The notes: generated from the sequence alone by a model not told the origin. Positions 9,326 to 19,260 are shown, counted from the first letter of the stretch. The stretch is 64,000 nucleotides of DNA from Aliarcobacter faecis (GCF_013201705.1 NZ_CP053837.1:1302001-1366000); one strand, 5' to 3'. Numbers and translations are program-made.

Positions 9326-11100
9326 ATTTAAGACTAAATTTAATCTATATTTTTATCGTAATAATTCTTATAACTTTACTTTCAAGAGTATATTTTTTAT
9401 CTGTTAAGTCAAATACATATTATGAAGAGTTATCAAAAAACAACTATATCAATAGAATTAATAAAACTCCAATTCGAGGAATTATTGAAGATAGAAATGG
9501 AGAAAAAATAGCTATAAATGAGATGGGATTCTCTATTTCAATAAAACCCCATTTAAGAGGAGAAAAGAAAAAAGAGGAGCTGGAAAAGATAATTGATTTA
9601 ATTACAAAACATCTTCCAAACTTAGAAAAAGAAAAACTTATTAAAACTTACCTAAAAGAAGATTCAGCATATAATCATAACTTTATAACTATTGTAGATT
9701 ATATTCCTTATGATGAATTTTTCACAAAATATACGATTTTAGCATCTCATGAAGATATAAAAATAGACTCTTCAACAAAAAGATTTTACCCTTTTAAAGA
9801 GGCGGCTTCACATATTATTGGTTATACAGGGAGAGCCTCTAAAAATGATATTTTGAATAATGATATTGCAAAATATACAGGAATTGTTGGAAAGAATGGA
9901 ATAGAAAAATATTACAATAAAAAGCTTCAAGGAGAGCTAGGATATAAAGATGTAAAAGTAAATGCTTACAATAAAGAGATTGAAACATTAGAAGAGAAAG
10001 AAGCATCTATAAACAATAATATAAAAATTTCTATTGATATAAAACTACAACAATATCTACAAGAGATTTTTATAGGTAAAAGTGGTTCTATTATAATTAT
10101 GGATGCTACAAATGGAGAAATTTTAGCAGCTGCTTCTTTTCCAGAGTATGACAGCAATATCTTTGCTAGGGGAATTTCTCAAGAGGAGTGGGATAAGATG
10201 AAAAATGACTTTAACCACCCATTTACAAATAAGATTACAAATGGTCTTTATCCTCCAGGATCTGTTATAAAAATGGGAGTTGCTTTAGCATTTTTAGAAA
10301 ATGGTATAAGTGAGAATTTCTCTGTAAACTGTACTGGTTCATTACCAATAGGAAATAGAAATTTTAGATGCTGGAAAACAACAGGACATGGACATATAGG
10401 TTTTAGAAGCTCTTTGGAACAAAGTTGTGATGATTTTTACTATAAAGGAAGTCTAAGACTAGGAATAAATAAGATTTCCCAAACTTTAGATAAATTAGGA
10501 ATTGGAAAAGCAACAGGAGTTGATTTAAACAATGAATTCTCTGGAATAAATCCAAATAAAGAGTGGGAAGAGAATAGATTAAAACAACCTTGGTATGTCG
10601 GAGAGACTGTAATTACCTCTATTGGTCAAGGAAATATGCTTACAACTCCTCTTCAAATAGCAAGATATACTAGCTATATTGCAACAGGAAAGCTTCCAAA
10701 ACCTCACTTCAATAAAGCTCATTTTGAAGAACCAAAAGAGCTTGATATTCCTTCAAAATATCTAGATACTATGAGAAAAGGGATGTATGATGTATCTTAT
10801 GGAGAAAGAGGAACAGCTAGAAAATATCTAACTTCAAAAGTCCCAATAGCTACGAAAACAGGAACAGCACAAGTTGTAAGTATTCCACAATCTGAAAAAG
10901 TTAGAATGAAAGAGAGTGAAATGGAATATTATCAAAGATCTCACGCTTGGATTACAAGTTATGGTCCATATAAAAATCCTAAATATGTAGTAACAATTCT
11001 ACAAGAACATGGTGGTGGTGGGGGAAGTGCCACAGGGGAAGTTCTAAGTAAAATATATAATAAACTCTTAGACTTAGGATATATCACTTTGGATAATTAA
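9322..11100 (+). CDS. mrdA: Penicillin-binding protein 2, peptidoglycan transpeptidase
   Basis: Class B PBP that cross-links peptidoglycan during side-wall elongation, with RodA and MreBCD. After one membrane helix (about 5-27) comes the pedestal domain (IRGIIEDRNGEKIAIN), then the transpeptidase domain with the nucleophile Ser314 in GSVIKMG, S-C-D at 368-370, and K512-T-G in ATKTGTAQ. The length (592) is typical. The start is TTG 9322, with GGAG at 9311-9314 seven bases upstream and a TTGA overlap with the preceding stop. The glycine run in EHGGGGGSATGEV near the C-terminus is conserved in PBP2 proteins. Confidence 0.95.
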   Translation: MNLRLNLIYIFIVIILITLLSRVYFLSVKSNTYYEELSKNNYINRINKTPIRGIIEDRNGEKIAINEMGFSISIKPHLRGEKKKEELEKIIDLITKHLPNLEKEKLIKTYLKEDSAYNHNFITIVDYIPYDEFFTKYTILASHEDIKIDSSTKRFYPFKEAASHIIGYTGRASKNDILNNDIAKYTGIVGKNGIEKYYNKKLQGELGYKDVKVNAYNKEIETLEEKEASINNNIKISIDIKLQQYLQEIFIGKSGSIIIMDATNGEILAAASFPEYDSNIFARGISQEEWDKMKNDFNHPFTNKITNGLYPPGSVIKMGVALAFLENGISENFSVNCTGSLPIGNRNFRCWKTTGHGHIGFRSSLEQSCDDFYYKGSLRLGINKISQTLDKLGIGKATGVDLNNEFSGINPNKEWEENRLKQPWYVGETVITSIGQGNMLTTPLQIARYTSYIATGKLPKPHFNKAHFEEPKELDIPSKYLDTMRKGMYDVSYGERGTARKYLTSKVPIATKTGTAQVVSIPQSEKVRMKESEMEYYQRSHAWITSYGPYKNPKYVVTILQEHGGGGGSATGEVLSKIYNKLLDLGYITLDN

Positions 11101-11145
11101 TTAGATTTTAGATAAAATCGAACACTTTTTATTTTAGGATTTTTT

Positions 11146-11871
11146 TTGAAAATATTTTTAGTTTTATTAGCTCTATTTAGTTTTGGTTTAGCAGAAACTG
11201 CTCCTATGGTAAATTTATCAGTTGCAGCAATTGAAGAACCAGCACAGTTTGTAAAAACTATTAATATTGCGATATTCTTAGCCCTTTTAGTGTTAGCTCC
11301 AACTTTACTTTTAATGGTTACATCTTTTACAAGATTTATTATAGTTTTTTCACTTTTAAGACAAGCTATGGGGCTTCAACAAACTCCACCAACACAAATA
11401 ATTATCTCTTTAGCACTTATAATGACAATTTTTATTATGGAACCTTATGCTAAAAAATCTTGGGAAACTGCTATTTCTCCATATATGGAAGAAAAAATAG
11501 GATACGATGTAGCAATAGAAAAAGGGATACAACCTTTTAAAGAGTTTATGATAAAAAATACAAGAGAATCTGATTTAGCTCTATTTTATAGAATAAAAAA
11601 AGAGGAAAACCCAAAAAATATAGAAGATGTTTCAATCACACTTTTAATGCCTGCCTTTATTGTTTCAGAACTTAGAACTGCTTTTGAAATAGGATTTTTA
11701 ATATTCTTACCATTTTTAGTTATTGATATTATTGTTGCTTCTATTTTAATGAGTTTAGGTATGATGATGTTACCACCAGTTATGATTTCACTACCTATAA
11801 AGATTATTTTCTTTATTACTATTGATGGTTGGCAATTAATAATAGGGAATTTAGCACAATCCTTTAAGTAG
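11146..11871 (+). CDS. fliP: Flagellar export gate protein FliP
   Basis: FliP forms, with FliQ and FliR, the inner-membrane export gate of the flagellar type III secretion system. The 241-residue length is normal. A cleavable-type N-terminal segment is followed by helices with LVLAPTLLLMVTSFTRFIIV, then FSLLRQAMGLQQTPPTQ, and the C-terminal FLPFLVIDIIVASILMSLGM and KIIFFITIDGW, all FliP hallmarks. The start is TTG 11146 with AGG at 11136-11138 as the ribosome site. It is separated from the fliK-like and flhX-like genes by mrdA. The HD-GYP gene follows after eight bases. Confidence 0.96.
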   Translation: MKIFLVLLALFSFGLAETAPMVNLSVAAIEEPAQFVKTINIAIFLALLVLAPTLLLMVTSFTRFIIVFSLLRQAMGLQQTPPTQIIISLALIMTIFIMEPYAKKSWETAISPYMEEKIGYDVAIEKGIQPFKEFMIKNTRESDLALFYRIKKEENPKNIEDVSITLLMPAFIVSELRTAFEIGFLIFLPFLVIDIIVASILMSLGMMMLPPVMISLPIKIIFFITIDGWQLIIGNLAQSFK

Positions 11872-11879
11872 ATAAGTAG

Positions 11880-13826
11880 ATGAAAAGAATTTTCTATATA
11901 TCTTTCATTTTTATAATTTTACTACTTATCTCATACTATTTATATTTTCTCCCAACAATTAAAAATATTTCAAATAAGGTTTACTTAGAAAAAAGTGAAC
12001 AGATGAAAGAGTTATTCCGTGAAGAAGTTAAGAAAAAATATGGAAGAACTGATGTCCTTACTTATATACTAAGTGAAGATAAAAAAATAATTGAAGCTCT
12101 CATAAAAAAAGATAGAACTCTATTAAATTATGAAAATACTTTAAAACAGATAGAAAATCTAGCAGATTATAAAAATCTTTGGATACAAATTATAGATAAA
12201 AATGGCTACAGTTTTTACAGAAGTTGGACTGAAGATGTAGGAGATCATGCTGCTTCTGCTAGATTAGATATTGTTGAGATGATGAAAAATCCAAGACCAA
12301 TAAAAGGTATTAGTGTAGGAAGATTTGATTTAACTTTTAAAACTATGTTTCCCCTTTATAATAATGGTGAATACATAGGTCTAATAGAGTTGGTTTCTAA
12401 ATTTAACTCTATTGATAAAACTTTAAAAGAGCAAAAAATAGAACCTTTAATGGTTGTAGATGAAGATTATACCCCTAGATTTATAAAGCCATTTACAAAT
12501 CTATTTATAGGGAATAACTATGTTGCAAATATTAATGCTTCTGCTGATTTAATAAAAAGAGTTGAAAAAAATGGACTTAAGAAATTTTTATATATAAAGA
12601 ATTATATTTTATTTGATAATTATTTAGTTACAACTGATGAGATAAAAGATATTCATGGTGGAGAAATGGGATTTTTTATCCTATTTTTTGATGAAAAATA
12701 TTTAGATAAATCAGCGATTACAGAGTTTGAAAAACATTATTTAGTACAAATTGCAATATTTTCAATTATATATCTTTTAGCCATTTTATATCTTTTAAAT
12801 AGAAACTATACAAAAAAATTAAATTTAGAAGTTTTAAGAAAAACAGCTTTAATAAATGAACAAAAATTGGAACTTGAATCACTATTAGAAATATATGATA
12901 AAAATGTAATTTTTTCTAAAACTGATTTAAAAGGAGTTATTACTCATGCTAGTGAAGCTTTTTGCAAAATTAGTGGTTACTCAAAAAAGGAACTAATAGG
13001 GAAACCCCATAATATTGTAAGACATCCTGATATGGCAAAAGATATATTCAAAAAAATGTGGAATGAACTTTCAAAAAAAGAAAAAACAACTTATGAAATT
13101 AAAAATTTAAGAAAAGATGAAACTTCTTATTGGGTTCTTGCTGATATTGGACCTGAATATGATAAAAATGGAAAACACATAGGCTATTTTGCGATAAGAG
13201 AAGATATATCTGCAAATAAAGAGCTAGAAGAGGTTCAAAAAGATATCATTTTTACAATGGGTTCTATTGCTGAATTTAGATCAAAAGAGACTGGTGAACA
13301 TATAAAAAGAGTAGCAAAATACTCAAAAGTTTTAGCTCTTGCTTATGGTTTAGATGAAACAGAAGCATCAATGATTGAACTTGCAAGCCCAATGCACGAT
13401 ATTGGGAAAATTGCTATTCCTGATAATATTTTAAATAAATCAACAAAATTAACAGTCGAAGAGTTTGAAATTATAAAAACTCATACTACAAGAGGATATA
13501 AAATTTTAAAAGTTTCATCAAGACCTCTTTTAAAAATGGCTTCAATAATTGCATATTCTCACCATGAGAAATATGATGGAACAGGCTATCCACAAGGATT
13601 AAAAGGTGAAGACATTCCATTATATGGAAGAATTACTGCAATTGCTGATGTTTTTGATGCCTTATCACAAGATAGATGCTATAAAAAAGCTTGGCATATT
13701 GATGATATTTTAGAGTATATTATTAAAGAAAAAGGAACTTATTTCGATCCAATTTTAGTTAATCTATTTTTTAAAAATATTGATAAAATTTTAGAAATCA
13801 AAGAACAGTATAAAGATAAAATTTAG
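11880..13826 (+). CDS. Membrane sensor with dCache-like domain, PAS and HD-GYP c-di-GMP phosphodiesterase
   Basis: A 648-residue protein: membrane helix at about 5-25, a periplasmic double-Cache-like region with GYSFYRSWTEDVGDHAA, a second helix at about 285-305, then a PAS domain (GVITHASEAFCKISGYSKKE, GKPHNIVRHPDM) of the Aer type at about 345-440. The HD-GYP domain has His506-Asp507 in MHDIGKIAIPDNI, then HHEKYDGTGYP with Gly569-Tyr-Pro571 and ITAIADVFDALSQDR. It is expected to hydrolyse c-di-GMP in response to a periplasmic and possibly redox signal, which would favour motility. It lies right behind fliP. The R-S-W sensor motif recurs in the stand-alone sensor at 33017-33961. Confidence 0.92.
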   Translation: MKRIFYISFIFIILLLISYYLYFLPTIKNISNKVYLEKSEQMKELFREEVKKKYGRTDVLTYILSEDKKIIEALIKKDRTLLNYENTLKQIENLADYKNLWIQIIDKNGYSFYRSWTEDVGDHAASARLDIVEMMKNPRPIKGISVGRFDLTFKTMFPLYNNGEYIGLIELVSKFNSIDKTLKEQKIEPLMVVDEDYTPRFIKPFTNLFIGNNYVANINASADLIKRVEKNGLKKFLYIKNYILFDNYLVTTDEIKDIHGGEMGFFILFFDEKYLDKSAITEFEKHYLVQIAIFSIIYLLAILYLLNRNYTKKLNLEVLRKTALINEQKLELESLLEIYDKNVIFSKTDLKGVITHASEAFCKISGYSKKELIGKPHNIVRHPDMAKDIFKKMWNELSKKEKTTYEIKNLRKDETSYWVLADIGPEYDKNGKHIGYFAIREDISANKELEEVQKDIIFTMGSIAEFRSKETGEHIKRVAKYSKVLALAYGLDETEASMIELASPMHDIGKIAIPDNILNKSTKLTVEEFEIIKTHTTRGYKILKVSSRPLLKMASIIAYSHHEKYDGTGYPQGLKGEDIPLYGRITAIADVFDALSQDRCYKKAWHIDDILEYIIKEKGTYFDPILVNLFFKNIDKILEIKEQYKDKI

Positions 13827-13888
13827 ATAAACAATTCTTATATTAAAAAAAACTATATCTTATATTATAATTTTTATTTATAATTCTA

Positions 13889-13909
13889 AGCTTCAAAAGC
13901 TCTTTTTTT
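13889..13909 (+). terminator. Candidate intrinsic terminator after the HD-GYP gene
   Basis: A short stem AGCTT/AAGCT with a three-base loop at 13889-13901, then seven T residues at 13903-13909. The stem is weak, so confidence is modest. Confidence 0.45.
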
Positions 13910-13912
13910 AGT

Positions 13913-13918
13913 TATAAT
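13913..13918 (+). promoter_or_regulatory. Candidate -10 box of the efflux operon
   Basis: TATAAT 28 bases before the tolC-like start at 13947, directly after the terminator-like T run. AGGA at 13937-13940 is the ribosome site. No regulator gene is adjacent to the operon. Confidence 0.5.
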
Positions 13919-13946
13919 CTCGGAATTTTAATTTATAGGAAATTAT

Positions 13947-15311
13947 ATGAAGAAAATTTATCTTAGCTTATTAATTTCTAATCTCTGTTTTTCTCAAACT
14001 ATAAATTTTCCTGATACTCTAAAACAATCATTAGAAAATAGTAAAGATTTAAAAAAACAAGAGATAAATATACAAATAGCAAAAGAGGATAGTAAAAATA
14101 TAGATTTTATGAACTATGGAAAACTATCATTAAACTCAAATATTAGTCGAACAAATCATGCTGGATATGTTTTTATGGGAAAATTATCAAGTAGAGAAGC
14201 AACATTTAGAGATTTTGGAGCAGGAGAGTTTAATCCTACAAATCCTAATGTATTAAATGTAGAGCCAAAAGATTTAAACTATCCAGATGATATAACATCA
14301 ATAAACAGTTTTGTAAGCTATGATTTACCACTTTTTACTGGTTTTAAACTAGAAAACTATAAAGATATTTCAAAACTCCAAGAAAAAGCAAATGAACTTT
14401 TATATAATCTTGATAAAAAAAATCTGGAGTTTGAAGTATTAAAAGCTTATAACGGTGCAGTTTTAGCAAAAGATTTTATAAAAACTATGCAAAGTGCAAA
14501 AAAAAGTATAGATTTTATTTACAATGGAGCAATGGAGTTTCATAAAAATGGTCTTGTTACAAAAATTGATGTAAATGAAGCAAAAGTTTATATGTTAAAT
14601 GTAAACTCAAAATTAATCCAAGCTCAAAATAATTTTGATTTAGCAATAGCATACCTAAAGTTTTTAACTTCAAATGATAATATAAGTGATGTAGAAGAGA
14701 TTGAAAATCTATATTTTAATTTAGAAAATCAAGATGAATTGTACAAAAAAGCCTTAGAAAAAAGAGATGAAGTATCTTTACAAAATATCTCTATAAAAGC
14801 AAATGAAAAAAATATAAATGCACAAAAAAGTACCTACTATCCACAAGTTTTTACTCATTTAGAGTATGGAGTAAATGATGATAGATTTACAACTTCTAAA
14901 GATAAAGATTACTATATGGCACTTTTAGGAGTTAGTTTAACAATTTTTGATGGAACAAGAAGTGCTTTAGTTGAGAAAGCAAGACTTGAAGCTTTAAAAG
15001 CAAAACTTGATTTTGAAAAGCTAAAAGATGGAATAAAACTAGAACTTGAAAAAGCAATTTTAGATTACAAAACTAAACAAGCCGTTTTAAAAGAGAAAAT
15101 AGAGGCAAAAGAACTAGCAAATGAGGTCTTAACTCAAGCAAAACTTCAATATAAAAATAGATTAATCTCTATGACAACTCTACTTAATCAAGAAACAAAC
15201 TTTGAACAGAGTCAAACTATGCTTTTAGAAGCAATTTATGAAAACTCTCTAGCTTTAGCCAAACTAAACTTAGTTTTAGGAGATAATTTGAAAAAGGATT
15301 TTGAAAAATGA
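13947..15311 (+). CDS. TolC-family outer membrane efflux protein
   Basis: Outer-membrane channel of a tripartite exporter. A 454-residue protein with a signal peptide (MKKIYLSLLISNLCFS) and the long coiled-coil, duplicated helical-hairpin composition of the OEP family: AKVYMLNVNSKLIQAQNNFD and LDYKTKQAVLKEKIEAKELA, with a Y-P-Q-V step (NAQKSTYYPQVFTHLEYG) between the two halves. It is the first gene of a four-gene operon and overlaps the adaptor start by four bases (ATGA). The substrate is unknown. Confidence 0.92.
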   Translation: MKKIYLSLLISNLCFSQTINFPDTLKQSLENSKDLKKQEINIQIAKEDSKNIDFMNYGKLSLNSNISRTNHAGYVFMGKLSSREATFRDFGAGEFNPTNPNVLNVEPKDLNYPDDITSINSFVSYDLPLFTGFKLENYKDISKLQEKANELLYNLDKKNLEFEVLKAYNGAVLAKDFIKTMQSAKKSIDFIYNGAMEFHKNGLVTKIDVNEAKVYMLNVNSKLIQAQNNFDLAIAYLKFLTSNDNISDVEEIENLYFNLENQDELYKKALEKRDEVSLQNISIKANEKNINAQKSTYYPQVFTHLEYGVNDDRFTTSKDKDYYMALLGVSLTIFDGTRSALVEKARLEALKAKLDFEKLKDGIKLELEKAILDYKTKQAVLKEKIEAKELANEVLTQAKLQYKNRLISMTTLLNQETNFEQSQTMLLEAIYENSLALAKLNLVLGDNLKKDFEK

Positions 15312-16030
15312 AAAAACTACTATTTTTAGCAATATTTACACTAAATATCTTTGCAAATACTTTACAACTTGATGGAATAGTTGAATCACAAAATGAGAAA
15401 GTTATCTCAAGTAAAATGATGGGATATATTACAAAAATCTATGTAAATGAAGGTGATAGTGTAAAAAAAGGGCAACTATTATATGAAATAGACCCAACAG
15501 ATATTATTCACAATAGTGATATTTTAAAAAGCCAAATAAAAAATCTTGAATTAAATCTAAAAAGATACAAAGATTTATTAAATCAAGATTTAGTTTCAAA
15601 ATTTGAATATGAGCAGTTAGAATTAAATTTAATAACTGCAAAAGCAAAATTAAGTGAATTAAATGCAAACTTTAATTACTTAAAAGTAAAAGCCTCAAAC
15701 AATGCTTTGGTTATTAAAAAATCAATTAAAGAGGGAGAGATGGCAATGCCAGCAATGCCTCACTTAATCTTAACAGATTTAGATGATTTGATAATCAAAT
15801 CAAATATTGCCGAATCAAACCTAAAGAATATAAAATTAAATCAAGAAGTAGATATAGAAATCCCTTCTCAAGAGTTTAAAACAAAAGGAAAAATAGTTGC
15901 AATTTATCCAAATATTGTCTCAAATGCACACTCATTTTCCATAAAAATCTCTTTTGATAAAAAAGATTTCCAAATTTATCCAAATATGTATGCAAAAATA
16001 TCTATAAATTTGGACAAAAAAGATGAATAA
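15308..16030 (+). CDS. RND efflux periplasmic adaptor (membrane fusion protein)
   Basis: Links the inner-membrane pump to the TolC-like channel. The protein has 240 residues, short for the family (usually 350-400). A signal peptide (MKKLLFLAIFTLNIFA) precedes the first half of a lipoyl/barrel-sandwich domain (GIVESQNEKVISSKMMGYIT, then VNEGDSVKKGQLLYEIDP), a short alpha-hairpin at about 75-120, the returning lipoyl half and a beta-barrel (SNIAESNLKNIKLNQEVDIE). The C-terminal membrane-proximal domain seems missing. It overlaps its upstream and downstream genes by 4 and 8 bases. Confidence 0.92.
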   Translation: MKKLLFLAIFTLNIFANTLQLDGIVESQNEKVISSKMMGYITKIYVNEGDSVKKGQLLYEIDPTDIIHNSDILKSQIKNLELNLKRYKDLLNQDLVSKFEYEQLELNLITAKAKLSELNANFNYLKVKASNNALVIKKSIKEGEMAMPAMPHLILTDLDDLIIKSNIAESNLKNIKLNQEVDIEIPSQEFKTKGKIVAIYPNIVSNAHSFSIKISFDKKDFQIYPNMYAKISINLDKKDE

Positions 16031-17582
16031 AGATTTAAATATTGCAGGGAAATTTGGAAAAGCCTTTATTGAACACCCTTTAACTCTTATTTTGGGAATT
16101 TTTATTCTAATCTTAGGAGTTTTATCTCTTTTAATTATGCCAAAAGAGGAAAATCCGCAAATAAAAGTTAGTGGTGGAGTTGTAATAGTTGCACTTCCAG
16201 ATGCAAAAGCTAGTGAAATTCAAAAAGTAATCATTGACCCACTTGAAAAGAAAATAAGAGAGATAAAAGGGGTTGAACATATCTACTCTTTTGCAAAAGA
16301 TAGCGTAGGAATTGTACAAGTTCAGTTTTATATTGGAGAAGATAAAGAACAATCAAATCTAAAACTTTATGACCAAGTTATGAGAAATATGGAATTAATG
16401 CCCAAAAAAGCTATGCAACCAATAATAAAAACTATGGATATAGATACAGCAATTCCTATCTCTTCAATTGCCTTTTACAGTGCAAAAAAAGATGGTATTG
16501 ATATTTTAAGTCAAACAGAACTTTTTAATATAGTAAATCCTTTAACAAAAGATATAAATAAAATAAAAAATGTAGCCTTAGTTGAGCTAAAAGGAGAAAA
16601 AAAAGAGCAATTTAATGTACTTGTAGATATAAACAAACTTAGCTCTTATAATCTCTCTTTAGCCTTTGTAGCAAAGCAAATAGAAGCACTTAATTTTAAT
16701 ACTCCAAATATAGGAAACTATACAAAAAATGGAGAATTTACCCTATTCTCAATAGAAAAAGGAGTTGAAAATATAAAAGATTTAGAAAATCTAATCATCT
16801 CTTACAACTTTCAAACTCCAATATATCTAAAAGATATTGCAAAAATTGAGAAATCATATGATATTCAAAACAAAAAAGAGGCTTATATCTATACAAAAAA
16901 TGAGTCTGGAGTTTTTGAAGAGAGTAGTCAAATTACTCTAATGGCTTCAAAATTAAAAGGTGCAAACTCTGTAACTATAAATGAAGAGATTTTTGAGTTT
17001 TTATCTAGTAAAAAAGATGAATTATTAGAGAAAAATGTAAGATTTACAATCACAAGAGATGATGGCTATACAGCAAATAATGCTGTAAATGCACTTGTAA
17101 AAGACCTACTTACTTCAATAGTTATAATCTGTATTTTGCTTATTTTTACTCTTGGATTTAAAGAAGCTATGATAGCAACTTTAACTGTTCCTATGATTTT
17201 ATCTTTAACACTATTTATTGGTTTTCTAATGGGTGAAACAGTAAATCGTATCACTCTTTTTGCACTTATTGTATCTCTTGGAATGCTAGTTGATGCAGCC
17301 ATTATTGTAATAGAAAATATACATAGACACAAAAAACAAAATCCAAATTTGGATATAAAAATATTAAGTATAAATGCTACAAATGAGATAGGAAATCCTA
17401 CAAACATAGCAACAATTGCAATAATTATGGTATTTATTCCTATGTTTTTTGTTGGTGGAATGATGGGAGAGTTTATGCACCCTCTTCCTGTTTTTGTACC
17501 TATTTCTTTAGCCGTTTCACTATTTGTTGCTTATGCTTTCACTCCATATTTTGTAAATAAGTTTTTAGGTGGTAAAAAATGA
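16023..17582 (+). CDS. RND efflux permease, N-terminal half (TM1-6)
   Basis: This 519-residue protein is the first half of an RND pump: TM1 (LTLILGIFILILGVLSLLIM), the porter region (PKEENPQIKVSGGVVIVALP, SFAKDSVGIVQVQF), then TM2-6, ending AYAFTPYFVNKFLGGKK. The TM4 proton-relay motif is LGMLVDAAIIVIENIHRH, with one Asp where AcrB has two. A normal RND pump is one chain of about 1,030 residues. Here the chain ends exactly where the two homologous halves join, and the second half begins in the overlapping ATGA at 17579-17582. No frameshift remnant is needed to explain this, so the split looks fixed. Energised by proton entry; substrate unknown. Confidence 0.9.
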   Translation: MNKDLNIAGKFGKAFIEHPLTLILGIFILILGVLSLLIMPKEENPQIKVSGGVVIVALPDAKASEIQKVIIDPLEKKIREIKGVEHIYSFAKDSVGIVQVQFYIGEDKEQSNLKLYDQVMRNMELMPKKAMQPIIKTMDIDTAIPISSIAFYSAKKDGIDILSQTELFNIVNPLTKDINKIKNVALVELKGEKKEQFNVLVDINKLSSYNLSLAFVAKQIEALNFNTPNIGNYTKNGEFTLFSIEKGVENIKDLENLIISYNFQTPIYLKDIAKIEKSYDIQNKKEAYIYTKNESGVFEESSQITLMASKLKGANSVTINEEIFEFLSSKKDELLEKNVRFTITRDDGYTANNAVNALVKDLLTSIVIICILLIFTLGFKEAMIATLTVPMILSLTLFIGFLMGETVNRITLFALIVSLGMLVDAAIIVIENIHRHKKQNPNLDIKILSINATNEIGNPTNIATIAIIMVFIPMFFVGGMMGEFMHPLPVFVPISLAVSLFVAYAFTPYFVNKFLGGKK

Positions 17583-19234
17583 GACTAGAAAATATAGTTT
17601 TAAGCATTTTAAATGATAAAAAGAAGATATTTTTAGTATATTTCATCACTTTAATTCTATTTATTTTATCTATTTTAACTTTTCCAACAAATATTTTAAA
17701 AGCAAAAATGCTTCCAGATAAAGATTCAGATAGTTTCTCTATTTATATAGATTTAAAAGATGGCTCTAGTAAATTTGAGACTAAAGAAGTTGTAAATTGT
17801 GTAGTAAAAAAGCTTGAAGAAGATGAAAATATTACAAATATTTCAGCATTTATAGGAACTGGACAACCTATTGATTTTGCAGGAATGGTAAAACAAAGCT
17901 CTCTAAAAACTAAAGAGAGCCAAGCTGAACTTATGGTAAATATAAAAAGATTTAAAAATAGAGAGATTACAAGCTACAATTTAGTAAATAGTTTAAGAGC
18001 AAAAGTTCAAGAAAAATGCCAAAAAGATGAGACAATCATCAAATTTATCCAACTTCCAGCTGGTCCTCCTGTACTTGCTTCTTTAGTAGCTGAAATTTAT
18101 GGTGGAAATAACTTTCAAAATAGAAGAGATTTTGCAGTAGAAGTAGCAAAAGTTTTCAAAAATCAAGATACTTTAGTAGATATTGATATTTTAGCAGACA
18201 AAGATTTTAAAACATTTTCACTAAATATAAATAGCAATAAAACAATTATGAGTGGAGTTGATTTAGAACATCTAAAAGCTACACTATATCTTGCTTTTGA
18301 AGGTATGGAAATAGGAGTTGTAAATGACAAAGAGGCACAAAATCAAATCCCAATTTTTTTAAGACTTGATAATAGGAAAGAGTTAGATAATAACTCAAAT
18401 GTGGCATTAAATTCAAAACTAAATAGTCTAAAAATCATAAATAATATGGGACAAATGGTTAGTATATCAGAGCTTGTAACAATAAAAGAGAGTATAAAAG
18501 AGCCTACACTTACTTCAAAAAATCTAAAACCACTTATAAATGTGATATCTGAGACACAAAATGATAGCCAAATCTATCCACTTTTAAATTCAAGAGATGA
18601 ACTTTTAGAAAAATTCTCAACTAAATATGAAGTAATAAAAACTAATATGCTAAATCTTGCTTTTATAGATAAAAATACAAAAGAGAGATTTGATTTAATT
18701 TTTGATGGAGAGTTACAAGTAACTATTGATACTTTCATAGATTTGGGAACAGCATTTATCATAGCTTTGATTTTAATATTTCTATTAATGGTAATGTATT
18801 ATAAAAACTTTGCTATTAGTGGTGCAATTGTTCTTTCTAGCTTTATCTCTATTATTGGGGTAATTTTTGCTCATATTATTATGGATATGTTTACAAAAGA
18901 TACTTTTTATCTAACTGCAACTAGCCTTATTGGATTTATCGCTTTAATTGGAATAAACTCTAGAAATTCAACTTTGATTATAGATTTTGCAAAACAGTTA
19001 GTAATTGAAGAGAAATTAGGAATAAATGAAGCTATCGCAAAAGCAGCAGCAACAAGGTCAAAACCAATTATTTTAACAGTTTTAGTTCTTGTTTTTGCAA
19101 GTAGTTTAATAGCAAATGATGCTGTATTTGGTGGACTTGGAGTGGCACTAATAGGTGGTACACTTATCTCTTATATTGTTTCTATGTTCTTTGTGCCAGT
19201 TGTAATAAGAAATAACTTAGAAAAGATTGTTTAA
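17579..19234 (+). CDS. RND efflux permease, C-terminal half (TM7-12)
   Basis: A 551-residue second half of the RND pump: TM7 (IFLVYFITLILFILSILTF), the second porter region (LPDKDSDSFSIYIDLKDGSS, then FIQLPAGPPVLASLVAEIYG), and TM8-12 with TATSLIGFIALIGINSRNS and LIIDFAKQLVIEE. The TM10 position that is Lys940 in AcrB reads Arg here (NSRNSTLI). Conserved R-S-K-P-I-I-L-T follows. It must pair with the 16023-17582 product for a complete trimer of pseudo-dimers. A four-base ATGA overlap suggests coupled 1:1 translation. Confidence 0.9.
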   Translation: MRLENIVLSILNDKKKIFLVYFITLILFILSILTFPTNILKAKMLPDKDSDSFSIYIDLKDGSSKFETKEVVNCVVKKLEEDENITNISAFIGTGQPIDFAGMVKQSSLKTKESQAELMVNIKRFKNREITSYNLVNSLRAKVQEKCQKDETIIKFIQLPAGPPVLASLVAEIYGGNNFQNRRDFAVEVAKVFKNQDTLVDIDILADKDFKTFSLNINSNKTIMSGVDLEHLKATLYLAFEGMEIGVVNDKEAQNQIPIFLRLDNRKELDNNSNVALNSKLNSLKIINNMGQMVSISELVTIKESIKEPTLTSKNLKPLINVISETQNDSQIYPLLNSRDELLEKFSTKYEVIKTNMLNLAFIDKNTKERFDLIFDGELQVTIDTFIDLGTAFIIALILIFLLMVMYYKNFAISGAIVLSSFISIIGVIFAHIIMDMFTKDTFYLTATSLIGFIALIGINSRNSTLIIDFAKQLVIEEKLGINEAIAKAAATRSKPIILTVLVLVFASSLIANDAVFGGLGVALIGGTLISYIVSMFFVPVVIRNNLEKIV

Positions 19235-19241
19235 TTTAGAA

Positions 19242-19260
19242 GTGGAACTTTTAGTTTCAC
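19242..19260 (+). terminator. Candidate hairpin after the efflux operon
   Basis: Stem GTGGAACT/AGTTTCAC (one G-U pair) with a TTT loop, eight bases after the permease stop. No strong T run follows, so it may be a processing hairpin rather than a terminator. Confidence 0.35.

Noticed and set aside
17066-17407. 113-codon minus-strand frame inside the RND permease
   Set aside because: Lies wholly opposite conserved membrane helices of the pump; shadow frame.
17579-17582. Frameshift mutation in a single RND pump gene
   Set aside because: The halves are joined by a regular ATGA overlap at the natural domain boundary, and the second half opens with a normal start, which fits a true gene split better. 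An assembly error cannot be fully excluded.
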